DNA of 64,000 nucleotides. Source: Pseudomonadota bacterium (GTDB lineage: Bacteria; Desulfobacterota; Desulfobulbia; Desulfobulbales; Desulfocapsaceae). The position numbers and the translations under genes were made by a program. Where the stretch lies: positions 1 through 64,000 of the forward strand of contig JAHIUA010000092.1 of NCBI GenBank assembly GCA_018817385.1, in the 5' to 3' direction. This document shows, one piece after another, positions 62,108 through 64,000 of this stretch (position 1 is the stretch's first letter; each line of letters opens with the position of its first letter). The notes under the pieces are model-generated. The model was not told where the DNA came from and searched no databases. It worked only from the letters and a program-made list of their open reading frames with translations.

Positions 62108-64000
62108 TTATATTTCAGATATTGTTTCTAAGAATGCTTGCAAATCCACAATATGTTTTTCCTTATATCTAATTTGGCATTCCTCTCCACAAAGACCTAT
62201 TGTAAGTGCAAGATCATCAGCCCCTTCGGATTTAGTTTTCTTAGACCGAATTTGGCCTATGATGTCAACTGCTTCTACTTTCCCATGTCTCCACTGAGCA
62301 AAATGTTGGGGGCATAGGCATAATGTATTAGCAGGATCATCAAGCAATCGAGCATATTTTCGTTCAACAATATGGCCTGCAATAAAAAAAGGGCTGCCAC
62401 TTCTCTGGGGAAAAGTACTTCCACATATTTGGCATTTTCCTGTATACAAATTGAGTAAATATGCTCTTGTAGCGAGGTCAGCAGGCTCCATTATCATTCG
62501 AGTTGTTTCCCTAAGGCGCTCATCATGATTCGGCTCATTTATAACTCTTTCCCTGTGACCTGCTTTGGATCTTTCTCGCCGACGAGTGGGATTTTTTACA
62601 GTCCCCTCATTGAAATAATCATCGTCTTCGTATTCTTCGGAGAGAAAGGTCTCACCATTTCTGTTAAAAGCCTTTTCAAATTTTTCTAATATATCATCGT
62701 TCTGAACTGGCTCATCTTTAACATCTTCATTTCCATGGTCAGCATCAGCGGACCCATTCTCTTTGTCATTAACTGTATCAGACTGCGACCCATTATCGCT
62801 GTTTTTCTCCACTTTTTTATCAACGGGACTTTTGACCTGCTTTTCCTCATTGTTACCTGAAGCATTGCTGTTGCTTGATGAATTTTTTTGAGAACTTTCT
62901 GTATCCCGATACTCTGATCTTTTAGAAGCCGAACTGCTGGTTTCTCCTTCAGGTTGACTAGCCTTAATATCCTCCTTGCTGGTAGTCTCATTATTTTTCG
63001 ATGTTTCATCATCAGGTTGTTGAGTATTTGGTTTAAATAATTTACTAATTTCCCTGGGAATAGACCAACCCTCATCATCGATTCTTTCTGTATTCACTGC
63101 ACTTAAAGTTAGCTCAATCCAATGAGACAAATCTTTGTATGACCTGTTTTTCATCAAACCTTTGGCTAATTCTGTAGATATTTTACGTTTTATCTCAGAC
63201 TTTTTCTCTTGTTTATTGATTCTAAGTATCTTGTTTTGTTGATCCCAGTATACAGGATAATTCGCCTCGACTTCTGCACGAATATAGCCTTTTTCCAATG
63301 TAAAAAGGATTTCTATTGCCTCATCAGTTTTCGCCTCCTGAAGATCAAACAGGCTTTGAAAAACACCATCATCGAATAATTTTTCATAGTACTTAGCGTC
63401 TTTCTCTCTTAGCCAAGACGACAACATTAATATTGTGGATTCTGTGACAAATTCATTATTCAGGTTTATTGTAAATTTAGTATTTTCATCAACCAACTCC
63501 GTTATAACTGATTCGGAAATATTAGGTATGTTAAACGCTCTATAAAATGGCGCCCACTGACTGAAAGAATCTTTTTCAGGACGCCACACAAACTCTGTGT
63601 CAGTAACAGCAAATATCTTCTTTAATTCACCATCATCAGGAACAACAACTTCTTTAGAGTCAACAAATTTGCCACTCTGAGTCAATATCAACGCATTGGC
63701 TACAAAATTACTCCACCAGGCTGGCCTTTCATCTTGTTCTCTTTTTGCTATCGGCAGTAGTGTTCTATAAATAGATTCGATACTCTCTCGTATCTCTTGA
63801 AAGGATTTTTCAGTATCATACTGCAGCTTTAGCCAACGTTGAGCAAATGACTCAGGGTCTGCTTTTTCCTTAACTCCTAGAGTGTTAACAAAGAAATCTT
63901 TTAACTTGGGGTAATGATTCTGAAGGTAGGTAAAATCATCACCAAGAACTTGTTCCGAGTCTTCCCAAATTACCTGTCGCAAAGTATACCAATGTCCTTC
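62108..64000 (-). CDS. Sacsin-type (NOV-like) protein with C-terminal HNH-like domain, partial
   Basis: The frame runs open to the window edge (EGHWYTLRQVIWEDSEQ and onward), so the 5' part is missing. What is visible begins with the segment YLQNHYPKLKDFFVNTLGVK, common in large bacterial proteins with an Hsp90-like (sacsin N-terminal) ATPase domain further upstream. A helical region, a Ser/Asn/Lys/Asp-rich linker (about 160 residues) and a C-terminal HNH-like part follow: GKCQICGSTFPQRSGSPFFI, GHIVERKYARLL, LCLCPQHFAQWRHGK. If so, it would join an ATP-dependent sensor to a nuclease. The N-terminal assignment is inference because the domain itself lies outside the window. Confidence 0.6.
   Translation of the reverse strand, partial: EGHWYTLRQVIWEDSEQVLGDDFTYLQNHYPKLKDFFVNTLGVKEKADPESFAQRWLKLQYDTEKSFQEIRESIESIYRTLLPIAKREQDERPAWWSNFVANALILTQSGKFVDSKEVVVPDDGELKKIFAVTDTEFVWRPEKDSFSQWAPFYRAFNIPNISESVITELVDENTKFTINLNNEFVTESTILMLSSWLREKDAKYYEKLFDDGVFQSLFDLQEAKTDEAIEILFTLEKGYIRAEVEANYPVYWDQQNKILRINKQEKKSEIKRKISTELAKGLMKNRSYKDLSHWIELTLSAVNTERIDDEGWSIPREISKLFKPNTQQPDDETSKNNETTSKEDIKASQPEGETSSSASKRSEYRDTESSQKNSSSNSNASGNNEEKQVKSPVDKKVEKNSDNGSQSDTVNDKENGSADADHGNEDVKDEPVQNDDILEKFEKAFNRNGETFLSEEYEDDDYFNEGTVKNPTRRRERSKAGHRERVINEPNHDERLRETTRMIMEPADLATRAYLLNLYTGKCQICGSTFPQRSGSPFFIAGHIVERKYARLLDDPANTLCLCPQHFAQWRHGKVEAVDIIGQIRSKKTKSEGADDLALTIGLCGEECQIRYKEKHIVDLQAFLETISEI

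Larger units (their letters stand above)
6501..64000. mobile_element. Integrative and conjugative element with F-type transfer system (left part)
   Basis: The region starts at a tRNA-3'-end-like site and carries element-type regulators (AlpA-like, XRE, sigma-like), a phage-type replication gene, a near-complete F-type mating-pair-formation operon, cassette-like cargo and a large defence island. This is the composition of an ICE. No relaxase, coupling protein, integrase or partition gene was found in the window, so the element must continue to the right. An integrated plasmid is an alternative. The right boundary shown is the edge of the sequence, not a real end. Confidence 0.7.

Noticed and set aside
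35915-63982. A DISARM or BREX assignment for the defence island
   Set aside because: No DUF1998 (DrmB), DrmA-type helicase, PglZ or BrxC/BrxL-like protein could be seen; only generic helicase, PLD and methylase parts are shared.
1-64000. CRISPR arrays, rRNA and complete tRNA genes
   Set aside because: No regularly spaced repeats and no full cloverleaf were seen; only the tRNA 3'-end fragment at 6501-6524 was found.

Overview
The window looks like a stretch of a Gram-negative proteobacterial chromosome into which a large conjugative element has inserted. A delta-proteobacterial (Desulfobacterota-type) host is my guess from gene style, not proven. Positions 1-4000 carry three AT-rich surface-polysaccharide genes: a flippase, a sulfotransferase and a family-4 glycosyltransferase. 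A decayed IS1634-type insertion sequence with a frameshifted transposase and duplicated ends follows.

At 6501-6524 there is a 24-base piece resembling the 3' end of a tRNA gene (T-loop plus CCA end) with no tRNA body. From there to the right edge everything reads as one integrative and conjugative element (ICE). Its left module has an AlpA/excisionase-like regulator, a phage-type replisome organizer with an origin-like repeat cluster inside its coding sequence, a long XRE-family regulator, and a divergent sigma-like factor plus a small partner. Next come an OmpA-like envelope protein and an F-type type IV secretion operon: traA, L, E, K, B, then V, C, W, U, trbC, a trbI-like gene, a TrhF-like peptidase, traF, traH and traG.

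The tra operon is split between traB and traV by about 7.8 kb of cargo. This cargo holds a complete QatABCD anti-phage operon, a cold-shock/glycine-zipper/zinc-ribbon protein, a uracil-DNA-glycosylase-like protein and a frameshifted small lipoprotein. Four attC-like imperfect palindromes, all in the same orientation and each following a gene, separate these units. The cargo therefore reads as a small integron-type cassette cluster without an integrase.

Rightward of traG (34.8-64 kb) is a defence island. It begins with an HNH endonuclease resembling type IV (McrA-like) restriction enzymes on the plus strand. A six-gene minus-strand operon comes next, in transcription order: Hsp70-TPR protein, SF1 helicase, NERD-nuclease/UvrD helicase, PLD-nuclease/SF2 helicase, CoiA-like protein, PD-(D/E)XK nuclease. 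I cannot match this set to a named system, and it is the best candidate for an undescribed one. Upstream on the same strand is a second cluster: a sacsin-type protein with an HNH-like end (cut by the window edge), a RecD2-like helicase with a C-terminal nuclease, then a PLD/SF2 helicase, an Eco57I-type methylase and an ABC-type ATPase. The last three match a helicase-methylase-ATPase (Hma-like) layout. A broken gene fragment lies between the sacsin-type gene and the RecD2-like gene.

The relaxase, coupling protein and integrase of the ICE are not in this window and should lie to the right, probably with the intact tRNA gene. All function calls come from reading motifs and gene order; no database search was run.
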